Made by a program: the position numbers and the translations under genes. Below are positions 1 through 8,561 of a stretch of 64,000 nucleotides of DNA, piece by piece. How positions within the stretch are numbered: position 1 is the first letter of the stretch; each line of letters begins with the position of its first letter. Under the pieces are notes generated by a model. The model saw only the letters and a program-made list of their open reading frames with translations, was not told the DNA's origin and made no database searches. Origin of the DNA: a bacterium (GTDB lineage: Bacteria; Krumholzibacteriota; Krumholzibacteriia; LZORAL124-64-63); the NCBI GenBank assembly GCA_024223715.1, contig JAAEOA010000204.1, positions 1 through 64,000 of the forward strand. Reading direction: 5' to 3'.

Positions 1-161
1 CGACCAGCTGAGTCCTTTCCCTGCCATCCTACTGAGTGATGGCCAGCTAGCAGAGCTCCGTTTTGAATCTGATTGACATGTCGGCCCTGCAAATCATAAA
101 CATCTATTTTCACATCTCCCGGCAAAAAATTTTCATGAAGCCGGGCTGAAGCGTGAACCAC
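1..161 (-). pseudogene. FlgD-like C-terminal domain fragment, cut by window edge
   Basis: On the minus strand an open stretch encodes the typical end of a FlgD-like Ig / type IX-style C-terminal domain: it reads KIDVYDLQGRHV and later WQGKDSAG, matching the family pattern of 'v.iYDl.Gr.V' followed by 'W.G.d..G'. The frame is closed by a TGA at 165-167. Only a GTG at 159-161 could open it, and the NPFNP strand that normally begins this domain is missing in frame. The gene runs off the left edge, so its end is not visible. Either this is a decayed remnant of a large secreted protein or the GTG starts an unusually short product. The domain assignment is firm; the pseudogene status is inference. 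Confidence 0.5.
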
Positions 162-281
162 ATTTCAATCAATATTATACCACAAAACACTGACAAGTGC
201 GGTTGCATTGGGCATTTAAATAAGGACTAAACACACAAAAAAAATTTCGCTCAAGGAAAATCGCTCCCCGGGGATAGATTT

Positions 282-305
282 TTCCAAAAATTCTTCCAAA
301 AATTC
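282..305. repeat. 12-bp tandem direct repeat, two copies
   Basis: TTCCAAAAATTC occurs twice, exactly head to tail, at 282-293 and 294-305. It is short, A/T-rich and intergenic. No function is assigned. Confidence 0.7.
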
Positions 306-391
306 CTGCAGTGCATCAATTATTTCATACAATCCATTCCTGAACATGAAATCACTACGAACAAATCACCCAATCAGAAACATGGCTGCCC

Positions 392-428
392 CAATAAACA
401 AAGCACCCGCAGCTTCCACCGCGGGCAC
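392..428 (-). terminator. Probable intrinsic terminator of the lipoprotein gene
   Basis: On the minus strand an 8-bp stem with two G-U pairs (403-410 with 421-428, 10-nt loop) is followed by a U-rich run CTTTGTTTATT. It lies 30 bp after the stop of the lipoprotein gene. Confidence 0.6.
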
Positions 429-457
429 TTCGTATTCCTAATTCCTCTCAAACTCCC

Positions 458-1642
458 TTAATAAACTTGATCCTCAGCTTCATCATCACAAATCTGGGTC
501 CAGCGCCCAGCATAGAATCCACCAGGATAATCAGCCACCGAATGAGCATCCCCACCCAGAATTCCTTCAACATGGCCCGAAGTGGAAATCCACCGGCCTT
601 CGAAGGAAGACATATCACGATCATCATCAGAAGCTTCCCAGGTTCCGGTAATCAGACCCCGGAAGTTTCCACGACGGTCAATGTATTTGGCGTGTAAAAC
701 ACGATTGCCATCGACATCAATTCCGTAACCGCCGCGCATGAATCCGGAAATGCGGCCAGTAAGATCCATGTACATTCCTGCAATGCGACCAATCTGAGTT
801 CCAGGTTCGGAAGCGTCCAATGGAGGTGTGCCATCGTCATTTCCAACCTGACGGAAACGGCCGGACAGGAAACCTTTGGGGCAGTAAGCCACGTCGCTCA
901 AATTGAATCCGTTCAATTGCATCAAATTACCATTGTTGTCAATTTCGGTTACTTCATTCAAACCAACCAGAGCTTCCATTTCATAAACGCCCTGGAAGGG
1001 ACCAGTGTTTATGTGCAGACGGTTGGGCTCTTCATTTTCAGTACCATAGTCCTGAGGACGTTCAATAATTTGCAGCAGCAATCCATCAAAATGACAGGCC
1101 GTGTGAGAAGTAAAAGCCACCGTACGACGATTCAAGCGAGGGAAAACCAGGTGATCGGAAGGACGTTCGAATCGAATGACCCGTTTGACCAATACAATGC
1201 CCCGGTCCGTATGAATTTCACCAGTCCAGTCCAGAACATCGCATGGAGGTTCGGGCACATTCAAAGAATCGGCAGGACCTCGCACCATGCCCCAGCGCAA
1301 GCGCAAGAAGGTGAAACGGGGACGAGCAGGATCGTTCGGGTCACCTGGTAGGTCCCCTTGGCCAATCAGATCCACAATATCGCTGTCCGATTCATATTCG
1401 TCGTCATGCTCTTCACCATCTTCGGCGTACATCATCTCTTGCAGAGTTTCATCGTTAAAAGCTTCGTATTCATCAGAAATGGTCAGGCCACCATAACTTT
1501 TGGTGAAATCCATATCATCGTAATTGTCTACTCCCTGAATGGATGTCTCGGTGGGATTTGAACTGTCTTCGCTACACCCGATCAGGGCAATCAGCAGCAC
1601 CGTCAGAATGCTCATGAGGGTGATTCGATTCTTGTTTAACAT
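458..1642 (-). CDS. Secreted lipoprotein of unknown function
   Basis: 394 residues. The first 23 form a lipoprotein signal: positive start, hydrophobic run, then LIGC, with Cys23 as the probable lipidation site. A short, acidic Ser/Asp/Glu-rich linker follows. The mature part has Gly/aromatic-rich segments repeated about four times late in the protein, such as GRISGFMRGGYG, GNFRGLITGTW and GHVEGILGGDA. These suggest a repeating beta-structure with one strand pair per repeat. I recognise no enzyme motif. The start is an ATG behind AAGGAG. It stands alone between two minus-strand terminators, so it is probably a single-gene unit. Export and lipidation are well supported; the role is unknown. 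Confidence 0.85.
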   Translation of the reverse strand: MLNKNRITLMSILTVLLIALIGCSEDSSNPTETSIQGVDNYDDMDFTKSYGGLTISDEYEAFNDETLQEMMYAEDGEEHDDEYESDSDIVDLIGQGDLPGDPNDPARPRFTFLRLRWGMVRGPADSLNVPEPPCDVLDWTGEIHTDRGIVLVKRVIRFERPSDHLVFPRLNRRTVAFTSHTACHFDGLLLQIIERPQDYGTENEEPNRLHINTGPFQGVYEMEALVGLNEVTEIDNNGNLMQLNGFNLSDVAYCPKGFLSGRFRQVGNDDGTPPLDASEPGTQIGRIAGMYMDLTGRISGFMRGGYGIDVDGNRVLHAKYIDRRGNFRGLITGTWEASDDDRDMSSFEGRWISTSGHVEGILGGDAHSVADYPGGFYAGRWTQICDDEAEDQVY

Positions 1643-1791
1643 ATTGTTTCTCCTTGATAAATTGGCAGTGAACCCTGGTTTGCATCTTCGACTAGGTATT
1701 GCATTGAAAATGCCAAACTCTCAAATCGTTTATATTTCATTTAAAATCAGTATGTTAGCAAAATCAGACCAACCATCTCCCGCAAAATATC

Positions 1792-1832
1792 AAAAAAAAC
1801 CGTACCTGCAGGGACACTTCCTGCAAGTACGG
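1792..1832 (-). terminator. Strong intrinsic terminator after the TerB-like gene
   Basis: CCGTAC and TGCAGG on one arm (1800-1812) pair with CCTGCA and GTACGG on the other (1820-1832), with one mismatch and a 7-nt loop. On the minus strand the stem is followed directly by eight T (1792-1799). This separates the TerB-like gene from the lipoprotein gene. Confidence 0.9.
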
Positions 1833-1873
1833 GTACATGCGGTGACATCTAAATCAGCTGGCCTTTTGTCGTT

Positions 1874-2335
1874 TCAGGACAACCCCATCCTTTTGCGCAC
1901 ACTAACTTTCAAAGCCATCAATTCTTCATGCCGAACCCCAAGCAGGGTTCCCAACTTGTGCATCAGGGCATCTTCATGGGCTTCCAGAATGCCGTCGTTA
2001 TAAACAATTTCCCACAACAGATCCAGCACGGCCAATTTCCTGGGTCGTTCGTACTGTTCGTTTACCAGGCGGGCAAAGCTGTAAAGATCGGCTCCCTTCT
2101 CCCGTTCGGCTTCGGCCATGGAAAGCAATTCCAGAGTTTCCTGCTGATCAAGCTTAAAACGCTGTCCCACCATTTTTTCAATAGTTTTGCACTCTTCCTC
2201 ACTGAAATCATCATCAGCGTAGGCGGCTTCCAGCAGAAGAACGCAAGTGGCCACACGCAACCGATATTCGTCACTGTGCTTGCTATCCTGATTTTTTCCG
2301 TCACCCTTAAAAAGCTGACCAAGTGAACTGAACAT
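1874..2335 (-). CDS. TerB-like (tellurite-resistance family) protein
   Basis: 153 residues, cytoplasmic, no signal peptide. From about residue 25 the protein is all-helical, with the TerB signature of two acidic turns. The first is AAYADDDFSEEE (about residues 38-49); the second, NDGILEAHE, lies near residue 113. In the family such acidic loops bind metal ions. TerB domains occur as single proteins and fused to chaperone or membrane proteins, and the name does not imply tellurite resistance here. The ATG start is preceded by GGAG at 6 nt. It follows alr by 24 bp and probably shares its transcript. Confidence 0.8.
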   Translation of the reverse strand: MFSSLGQLFKGDGKNQDSKHSDEYRLRVATCVLLLEAAYADDDFSEEECKTIEKMVGQRFKLDQQETLELLSMAEAEREKGADLYSFARLVNEQYERPRKLAVLDLLWEIVYNDGILEAHEDALMHKLGTLLGVRHEELMALKVSVRKRMGLS

Positions 2336-2359
2336 TGCGACTCCATTTCCAGGTATGAA

Positions 2360-3538
2360 TTAAACGGCAACCCAGTTCCAGGTACTGCCGGGCAAACAAA
2401 CAACTTCATAAGCGATGGTGCCCAAATCGGCGGCCATCATTTCTGCGGTAATAACTTCATCTCCCTGACGGCCAAGCAGAACCGCTTGCTCGCCAGCTTC
2501 GACCTCGGGAACATGAGTCACATCAACCATGCACAAATTCATGCAAATGCGCCCCACCAGCGGAGCACGATATCCCTTCACCAGCACATGACTCCTGCCG
2601 CCAAGGCTGCGGGGCAAACCATCGGAATACCCAACCGGTAGAATGGCAATTCGGCTGTCGGCCATAGCCTTCCAGGAACGTCCATAACCCACAGTTTCAC
2701 CAGCTGCCACTTCACGCACCTGGCTGATTTTACACTTCCAGGTCAACGCCGGTTGAAGATCAATTTTCGGCTGACCGCTTTGCCGGAACGAAACCAGCGT
2801 TTCTTTACTGGGCCAAATACCATAAGCGGAAATACCCACCCGGGCCAATGTTCCATGCACTTCAGGAAAAAGCAATGTGGCTGCACTGCAGGTCATGTGT
2901 ATGTTTGGAAATTCCAAACCCTCGGCCATGAGCAATTTCCTGAACTTTTCAAAGCGCTGCATTTGAGCCAAGGCAAAATCTTGATTGGTGGAGTCTTCAA
3001 TATCGGCAAAATGACTGGACAGCCCCACCACTTCGAGACATGAATGTGATTTCAGAGAATCGGCCAGTTGCGACACCTCCTCTTCCACAAACCCCTGCCG
3101 GTTAACACCCGTTTCCACTTTAATATGCACGGAAATGGATTCTTTGATTTCACCACAAGCGGCCACCGCATTTTCCAGGGCCGCCACTGATGCCAGAGTA
3201 ATTTCCACACCCGCTTCTGCAGCTTTCACCATTTCGGTTTGGGTAGTCGGCCCCAGAATAACCACCGGGGCTTCAATATCTCCCTGTCGCAACAAGTCAG
3301 CCTCGTTCCAGGAATGGACTCCCAGAACCTGAGCCCCGCCTTGCAAAAAAGCCCTGGCAGCAATAAGAAGACCGTGACCATAGGCATTTGCCTTGACCAC
3401 GGCCATCAGGCGTGTGGATGGCGCCAAAAGGCGGCGCAATTCTTTCATGTTCCCGGTCAGGGCCGAGCTGTTCACTTCAACAGTCAGCCATCCGGACGAT
3501 GTCTCATCATCCGCCGTGGGCTTGGGCGACCTTTCCAT
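2360..3538 (-). CDS. alr: Alanine racemase
   Basis: PLP-dependent conversion of L- to D-alanine for peptidoglycan. 392 residues from the chosen ATG. The PLP lysine lies in VVKANAYGHG near the N-terminus of the TIM barrel. The C-terminal beta-domain carries the ETVGYGRSW segment with the catalytic tyrosine, followed by PVGYSDGLPR and GRICMNLCMVD, all typical of Alr. The open frame extends 48 codons upstream, but those codons lie inside fur and do not resemble Alr. The start used overlaps the end of fur by 32 bp. That overlap suggests co-transcription and possibly translational coupling with the regulator. Confidence 0.93.
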   Translation of the reverse strand: MERSPKPTADDETSSGWLTVEVNSSALTGNMKELRRLLAPSTRLMAVVKANAYGHGLLIAARAFLQGGAQVLGVHSWNEADLLRQGDIEAPVVILGPTTQTEMVKAAEAGVEITLASVAALENAVAACGEIKESISVHIKVETGVNRQGFVEEEVSQLADSLKSHSCLEVVGLSSHFADIEDSTNQDFALAQMQRFEKFRKLLMAEGLEFPNIHMTCSAATLLFPEVHGTLARVGISAYGIWPSKETLVSFRQSGQPKIDLQPALTWKCKISQVREVAAGETVGYGRSWKAMADSRIAILPVGYSDGLPRSLGGRSHVLVKGYRAPLVGRICMNLCMVDVTHVPEVEAGEQAVLLGRQGDEVITAEMMAADLGTIAYEVVCLPGSTWNWVAV

Positions 3539-4025
3539 TTTTCTTTCGTAGATCACAAGCTTCCTTGTCTTTGCAGGCACCGTAAAGTTCAAGGCGGTGA
3601 CGGTAAATTTTAAAATTATTTTCTTCAGCCAGTTGCTCCTGGAGGGCTTCCAGACCAGGGTTGAAGAATTCAGAAATAGCACCGCATTCCAGACAGATCA
3701 TGTGGTCGTGATGTTCCACATCAGAATGACCTTCATAACGGGCCAAACCATCGCCAAAACGACGCTCTTCCACAAGATTACTTTCCACCAGCAAATGCAG
3801 AGTGCGGTACACCGTTGCATAACCAATGCGTGGATTTACATTCTTGACCTCTTTGAGCAGCTCTTCAACAGAAATATGGCCTTTCATTTTAAAAAAGACA
3901 TTCACAATGGTATTGCGCTGCCGGGTCGTTTTGAGACCTTTTTCCTGGATGAACTTGGCAAAGCCCGCTTCTTTTTCCTGAACCAGATCCGGGTTCACTT
4001 CTGCGGTGGTATTTTCATAGGTCAT
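3507..4025 (-). CDS. fur: Fur-family metal-dependent transcriptional regulator
   Basis: 172 residues. An N-terminal winged helix (about 20-90: LKTTRQRNTIVNVF, then GYATVYRTLHLLVE) is followed by the dimer and metal domain. That domain has HHDHMICLECG (about 105-115) and a second cysteine pair CKDKEAC (151-157), which is C-x5-C rather than the more common C-x2-C. The best family match is Fur itself, but PerR or Zur cannot be excluded by eye. A Fur-box-like palindrome lies 112 bp upstream of the start, suggesting autoregulation. The gene overlaps alr. Confidence 0.88.
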   Translation of the reverse strand: MTYENTTAEVNPDLVQEKEAGFAKFIQEKGLKTTRQRNTIVNVFFKMKGHISVEELLKEVKNVNPRIGYATVYRTLHLLVESNLVEERRFGDGLARYEGHSDVEHHDHMICLECGAISEFFNPGLEALQEQLAEENNFKIYRHRLELYGACKDKEACDLRKKNGKVAQAHGG

Positions 4026-4136
4026 ATTTTACCTCTTTTTCAGTGGCTCACGCCGGGGTAACCATGACTGACACTACCCAGGATGTGGACGACACCTAAG
4101 CAGCAACCATGGATATCTTTCGAAGTTCCCCGTTTC

Positions 4137-4155
4137 GAAAATGATTGTTAATTTC
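4137..4155 (-). promoter_or_regulatory. Fur-box-like operator upstream of fur
   Basis: Read on the minus strand, the 19 bp match the classical Fur consensus GATAATGATAATCATTATC at 14 of 19 positions, counted by hand, and the site is an imperfect inverted repeat. It lies upstream of fur in an otherwise empty 204-bp gap. The regulatory role is inference. Confidence 0.5.
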
Positions 4156-4229
4156 GTCTACAAACTAAGAACAGACAAACACACTGTCAAGAGGTGGGAC
4201 TTTACATAAAGCAATAAATGGTCAGGGTT

Positions 4230-5030
4230 TCAACGAATTTGAACAGCGAAATTCTCCCCTTCGGGCAAATACCAGAAGGAGTCGCCGTTGTGCAAAAGCA
4301 GCACATCTTTGCCCCGCATCATGAAGCTTTCGGTATCCACAGTAGCGCTCCAACGCCGTCGGGCCCCTGTCAAACGATACATTCGACCCGAGCCACTGTC
4401 AGAAATCCACATATATTTTCCGTCAAAAGCAACGCCAAAGGGTGAGAACCCGGGAGTAACCACCGAACGGGTAATCTGTCCCACTTCGTTGTCGAAACGA
4501 TCAACACGACCGGTATCACGGTCTGTAATCCAGACAAAACGTCCATCGAAACACATTCCGCAGGGATGATTCCCCGGGGCATCGAAAGCTTCTTCCACCA
4601 TTAGAGTATCCGGTTCAATCCGATAAAGAATGGAACTGCCGTCATCGGCGTCACCACAACTGAAGAGAAATTCCCCATCCCAGGCCAGCCCCCGGTCCAG
4701 TACGCCGGTAAAGTCTTCCATTCGCAGAACCACGCCCGCAGTGTCCTGAAAAACCATGCGCACTTCTCTGTTGCCCGATTCGCTGAGAGTATCGGGAATA
4801 TCATTCAGGACAACCAGTGTATCGGGTCCCATCCAGGTGATGCCGCTGATGGACCCCAGAGCAGGCAATTGCAAAGTATCGAGCCGGCTGAACGAGAGGG
4901 CCACATTGGGGCCGTATCCAGACTCGTCACGAGTGGCTGCAGTGGCTATTCCGGCAAAAGCCACAAAAAGAGCCAAGGTTCCGGCCAGCAGGACCAATGA
5001 CCTGAAAGAACTTCTGGAAAAACCCGTCAT
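4230..5030 (-). CDS. Secreted beta-propeller-like protein
   Basis: 266 residues from the ATG preceded by AAGGGA at 7 nt; an in-frame TTG two codons earlier is less likely. A Sec signal peptide covers about residues 1-30, with an AxA cleavage site at GIATAA. The mature part has repeated blade-like units: 'GLAWDGEFLFSCG', 'GMCFDGRFVWITDRDTGRV', 'GVAFDGKYMWISDSGSGRM'. This resembles glutamine-cyclotransferase / SMP-30-like / NHL propellers that follow a 'what the user sees' (WDG...W) pattern. No catalytic residues can be assigned. The preceding kinase gene ends 26 bp upstream, so co-transcription is possible. Confidence 0.75.
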   Translation of the reverse strand: MTGFSRSSFRSLVLLAGTLALFVAFAGIATAATRDESGYGPNVALSFSRLDTLQLPALGSISGITWMGPDTLVVLNDIPDTLSESGNREVRMVFQDTAGVVLRMEDFTGVLDRGLAWDGEFLFSCGDADDGSSILYRIEPDTLMVEEAFDAPGNHPCGMCFDGRFVWITDRDTGRVDRFDNEVGQITRSVVTPGFSPFGVAFDGKYMWISDSGSGRMYRLTGARRRWSATVDTESFMMRGKDVLLLHNGDSFWYLPEGENFAVQIR

Positions 5031-5056
5031 CTGCAATTCCCTTTCAAAGGCCCCGT

Positions 5057-6202
5057 TCAGGAGCGCTTATGGTAGTTGTTGTGAATCTCTTTTGCACGGT
5101 TCAGCAAGTCAGATACTTTTCCCACGGAAATGGGCTTGCGTTCCACTAAATCAATGTGTGAATGGCGGGCCTTGTCCAGAATTTCTTCCTGCCCCCAGCC
5201 TGAAATGAGAATCAGGACCATCTCAGGGTAAGCTACGCGTATCTTATCAGCAAGATCCAGACCGCTCATTCCGGGCAGTGTCTGGTCAATTATGGCCACT
5301 TCGAAGGTTTTATGAGCCAGAATTTCTTCCGCTGCCGTACCGTCACCAGCCACTGTGGCCCGGCAACCAAATTCAACCAGAACATCGGCCAGCATCTCCC
5401 GAACCGAAGAATCATCATCAACCACCAGAACCGAGGCGGAAAAAACACCAACATCAAGTCTGGTTTCCACTGTTGAATTTTTCACTTTTTCAGGCTGATT
5501 TGACCGGGGCAGGGTTAAGGCAAAACACGCCCCCTGTTCCTGAGTGGAAACCCAATTGATTTGCCCACCACAGGAGTTCAGAATCTGCCGGCAATAGGGC
5601 AGCCCCACTCCTTTTTTCGAATCCCCGCTGGTGCTGAAACCAGGTTCAAATATTTGGGAAGAATTTTCAGCAGAAATACCAGGACCAGAATCGTGATAAA
5701 AAAGGGTGCAAAAATCTTCGTCGCTTTCCAGCCGGAATCGGACTTTCCCGCCCTGAGGTAATACAGCCAGACTGTTGTGCAAAAGATTGTTTAGGACTTC
5801 CCGCAAAACGTCAGTTGGAACGGTACAATAAACACCTTCCAGTACTGAATTATCAGCCAGCCACACTCCGGTTTTTTGTTCATCTTCGGTGGAAAAATCC
5901 TGCTGCCAGTCCTGCCCCGCTTCCGGCTGAATCAAACTCAGAGACTGAACAATTGCTTCTCGAATATCGCTCACTCCGGTGAACGATTCGTTGGAAACCC
6001 GCAACAAAAGTGATTCCAGTGACTCTGTGGCCAGCTCAATGTCTTTCAGGTGACGAAGAAGAACAGAGTCCTTCACCCCTCTTTGCAAGAGTCCGGTTCG
6101 ACCCAAAATCACGGCAAGCATCTGGCGGGCATCATGCACCACGCCAGACAGTTCCCCGATTATTTTCTTTTTTGTTTCAGCCAAGGGAAGTCCCGGGAGC
6201 AA
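5057..6202 (-). CDS. Hybrid histidine kinase with C-terminal receiver
   Basis: 381 residues, soluble, no transmembrane segment. The phospho-His box is near the N-terminus (GVVHDARQMLAVILGRTGLL), so it has almost no input domain. The ATPase domain has an N-box (EVLNNLLHNSLAVLPQGG), DSGPGIS and GVGLPYCRQIL. A receiver follows from about residue 255 (VLVVDDDSS, phospho-acceptor in IIDQTLPGM, ISGWG, then a degenerate VERKPIS). The start is TTG at 6202 or the in-frame TTG at 6184; neither has a strong ribosome site. Its neighbour upstream is a kinase-like protein without ATPase motifs, which may supply the input. Confidence 0.85.
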   Translation of the reverse strand: MLPGLPLAETKKKIIGELSGVVHDARQMLAVILGRTGLLQRGVKDSVLLRHLKDIELATESLESLLLRVSNESFTGVSDIREAIVQSLSLIQPEAGQDWQQDFSTEDEQKTGVWLADNSVLEGVYCTVPTDVLREVLNNLLHNSLAVLPQGGKVRFRLESDEDFCTLFYHDSGPGISAENSSQIFEPGFSTSGDSKKGVGLPYCRQILNSCGGQINWVSTQEQGACFALTLPRSNQPEKVKNSTVETRLDVGVFSASVLVVDDDSSVREMLADVLVEFGCRATVAGDGTAAEEILAHKTFEVAIIDQTLPGMSGLDLADKIRVAYPEMVLILISGWGQEEILDKARHSHIDLVERKPISVGKVSDLLNRAKEIHNNYHKRS

Positions 6203-6272
6203 AGATCCAAAATACCATAACCAAACAACTCACCGAGGAGTCATTTCGTTTCCAATGATTGGATAATACACC

Positions 6273-7406
6273 TCAGGCGGTAGGAAGCAACCTAACAACT
6301 GATTCTTTGTTCTGAACAGGCCTTGCCTGCAAGACCAATGAGATTCTAATACCGGACTGGCCTTCGGAGTCTTGAAAGATTTCCAATTCCACGCCCAGGT
6401 ATTCTTTCAAACCACCCGATACAACAAACCCGGTCAGCTTTTGCAACTCACATCCTGAGCCCTGAGCTTGATTGTTTAATGATTCCAGGCCAAACCTTGA
6501 TATGCGTGGTACGGTCACATTTGACGGAAGTGAAACCGGCAACAAATCCACATGCAGCCAGCCAGTACCCTTTTCAGGCTCTCCTTCAAAATGAACCCGC
6601 GACTCAACCCCCCGGTCAGCAAAAGTATAGTCAAGTGCACGGGAACATTGGACCACCAGGTCATCCAGAGCCGTCAGATCAGTCATCACCTGAGTTTCTG
6701 CAGGAAAGTCCGCTTCCTTCAATTCAAATTTTTCCTGCAGGAAGGACTCAAGCTTTTCGCAAGACAACAAACCCAACTCTGCTTTGGACTGCCCTCCTGA
6801 GCTGGCCAGCATTTCCTGACTCCACTCTATGGTGTGTTGCAAACGACGAACATTCTTGAGGGCAAGAGCCACCATTTTCAACTGCGGATCATCTTCAGCC
6901 GTTTTTATTCCCATTCCCCCGAGATCCCCCTCCAGAACCTCGAGGGCCGTTTTTACGGCGGTTAACGGAGTCCGCATTTCATGGCCCAGAAAAGTCAGGA
7001 AATCTCCCTGATCTTCATTTTCCTCTGAATGATTATTTCTTCGGTAGGATTTCTCCAGAGCCACTTGCATGGCTTGCCGCAGGGTCCGGGAGTCCGGATT
7101 GTTTTGATTCAGCCCCTGCCAGGCGTCCCGATCCAGGAGGAGGGGACCTGAAACGCCCAGCAGGATTATGGGTGCCTGTTGTTCAGGATTCATCAGCAAA
7201 TTTGCAGGCCGACGAATTTTTCCAAGGGCCGAAGCCGTATTCGAATCAAGTAGGGCCAAATCGCATTGATGACTGGCAGGCCAATCAGGGTCCGCACTCT
7301 GTATATCGAAAGTTCCCAGAGTCATTCCCCACCGGCGCAGGCGACTGTGAATTTCTCTGTAACTTGAAAGGCGAATATCCAGAAGAACGTGAGTCACACA
7401 AACCAT
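6273..7406 (-). CDS. Histidine-kinase-like protein with a degenerate ATPase region
   Basis: 377 residues. The first ~120 resemble a receiver fold (HVLLDIRLSSY, CDLALLDSN, APIILLGVSG), but the acidic pocket is poor. A good phospho-His box follows: FLTFLGHEMRTPLTAVKTAL (about residues 136-155). After it I find no N-box, no DxGxG and no GxGLG motif. The C-terminal third instead reads like a short, worn ATPase remnant ending in IRISLVLQA. By sequence it could be a phosphotransfer or scaffold protein rather than an autokinase. It lies 70 bp upstream of the hybrid kinase on the same strand. Confidence 0.7.
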   Translation of the reverse strand: MVCVTHVLLDIRLSSYREIHSRLRRWGMTLGTFDIQSADPDWPASHQCDLALLDSNTASALGKIRRPANLLMNPEQQAPIILLGVSGPLLLDRDAWQGLNQNNPDSRTLRQAMQVALEKSYRRNNHSEENEDQGDFLTFLGHEMRTPLTAVKTALEVLEGDLGGMGIKTAEDDPQLKMVALALKNVRRLQHTIEWSQEMLASSGGQSKAELGLLSCEKLESFLQEKFELKEADFPAETQVMTDLTALDDLVVQCSRALDYTFADRGVESRVHFEGEPEKGTGWLHVDLLPVSLPSNVTVPRISRFGLESLNNQAQGSGCELQKLTGFVVSGGLKEYLGVELEIFQDSEGQSGIRISLVLQARPVQNKESVVRLLPTA

Positions 7407-7664
7407 CCCTGATTTCCAACCGACACCATGCCGATCTTATTTACAGGCTGATTCGCAAAGGCTATGCCCAACGCCTAAGCTAAAGATAACACAGTATTTA
7501 TGAAGAATTCAAGGACCCCAACAACCCACGAAGGGGGAACAGAAGGAACCATGAGGAACCGTGGGAAAGGTCAAAGAATCAAAGGATACAAAACTTGAAT
7601 CAGGCCAAAAACATGAAACCACAAAGCCCTGAATGCAAAACGCAATAGGATATAAAAAAGTCTG

Positions 7665-8561
7665 TTATTGAGGAAGATCTCTGCCGGTTGTTTCGCGTCC
7701 AGGCCGATAGTCGTCATTATCCAGCCGGAAGGAAATGGTGAAATACCAGGCTGCGGGCCGGTCAAGACTGCCTTGCAACTCTCGTGAAACTTTTAAGCCA
7801 AGAGAAGCATCGTCGGTCCAGGGCATCCAGGCTTGAATTCCCAGAGTTTGAGAAATGCGGCTCGAGAAGTTGTGAAAATCATAGGCCAGTGCCAGACGGG
7901 AATTTCGTCCCCGATACCAATTCAGAACACTTCCCACATGAAAACCACTAGGATAAGCCTCATCTTCATTGAGCTGATCAGAAGACGAAGCCAAGGTCGC
8001 CAAATAACCCAGAGTCACTCCCAGTTCGCGCAGGGGATCCAGCTCGAATACTTTTCGAAGTTCAAGGCGCAAAGGCATACCCGTTGAACTGAAGGGATAC
8101 AATCGTTCCGCCCCGGTTGGCAGACCCAAGCCCACTGAGTAATACAATCGGTCCAGGACAGGCATAGGGGCAAGTCCAGTGGAGCCAATTTCCGGCTGGC
8201 CAAAACTGGTAATAAGCCGACCATTTGGCCACCCGATCTCGCCTTCAGGATTTCGCACCCAGGGCCATCGGGAAAACAAAGGCACATCGCCGGTATCAAA
8301 TGAAGCAAATGGCATGCGAATATAATAGACGCCCTTATCCCCGGCAGGCAGCACAACCGAAACCAGCAAACGATTAACCGACCAGCCGAACTTACCATCT
8401 TCAAATCGGTTAAAATCGACAACCATGGCCATGCGTGAAGTGGAGTCAGCTGGAGCAAAAAAAGGAAGGTCATCGCGATAAACAGTCTGGGCGTTTAACG
8501 AATTGGGACCCACAAAAAACAGGATAATCAGTGCCTGAAAAAATAAGAACCGTGTTTTCAA
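7665..8561 (-). CDS. Exported, probably outer-membrane, protein of unknown function
   Basis: 298 residues from a TTG at 8559-8561. That TTG overlaps the stop of the preceding gene as TTGA, and it gives a clean Sec signal peptide (MKTRFLFFQALIILFF..., cleavage after SLNA). Longer in-frame starts lie inside the upstream gene and would bury this signal. The mature protein is rich in alternating aromatic/polar strands (GWSVNRLLVSVVLP, GVTLGYLATLAS, RLALAYDFHNFSS, AWYFTISFRLD). That pattern fits a small beta-barrel, but no family is recognised. It is translationally coupled to the zinc-ribbon protein. Confidence 0.7.
   Translation of the reverse strand: MKTRFLFFQALIILFFVGPNSLNAQTVYRDDLPFFAPADSTSRMAMVVDFNRFEDGKFGWSVNRLLVSVVLPAGDKGVYYIRMPFASFDTGDVPLFSRWPWVRNPEGEIGWPNGRLITSFGQPEIGSTGLAPMPVLDRLYYSVGLGLPTGAERLYPFSSTGMPLRLELRKVFELDPLRELGVTLGYLATLASSSDQLNEDEAYPSGFHVGSVLNWYRGRNSRLALAYDFHNFSSRISQTLGIQAWMPWTDDASLGLKVSRELQGSLDRPAAWYFTISFRLDNDDYRPGRETTGRDLPQ

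Larger units (their letters stand above)
168..457. other. Non-coding stretch of 290 bp
   Basis: No coding frame is supported here. The stretch holds a 12-bp tandem duplication (282-305) and, at its right end, a hairpin that can terminate the lipoprotein gene. The rest is A/T-rich and shows nothing else recognisable. Confidence 0.6.

Noticed and set aside
165-167. TGA in the left-edge FlgD fragment as a second selenocysteine
   Set aside because: FlgD-like domains have no conserved Cys here, and the frame upstream stops again within 16 codons.
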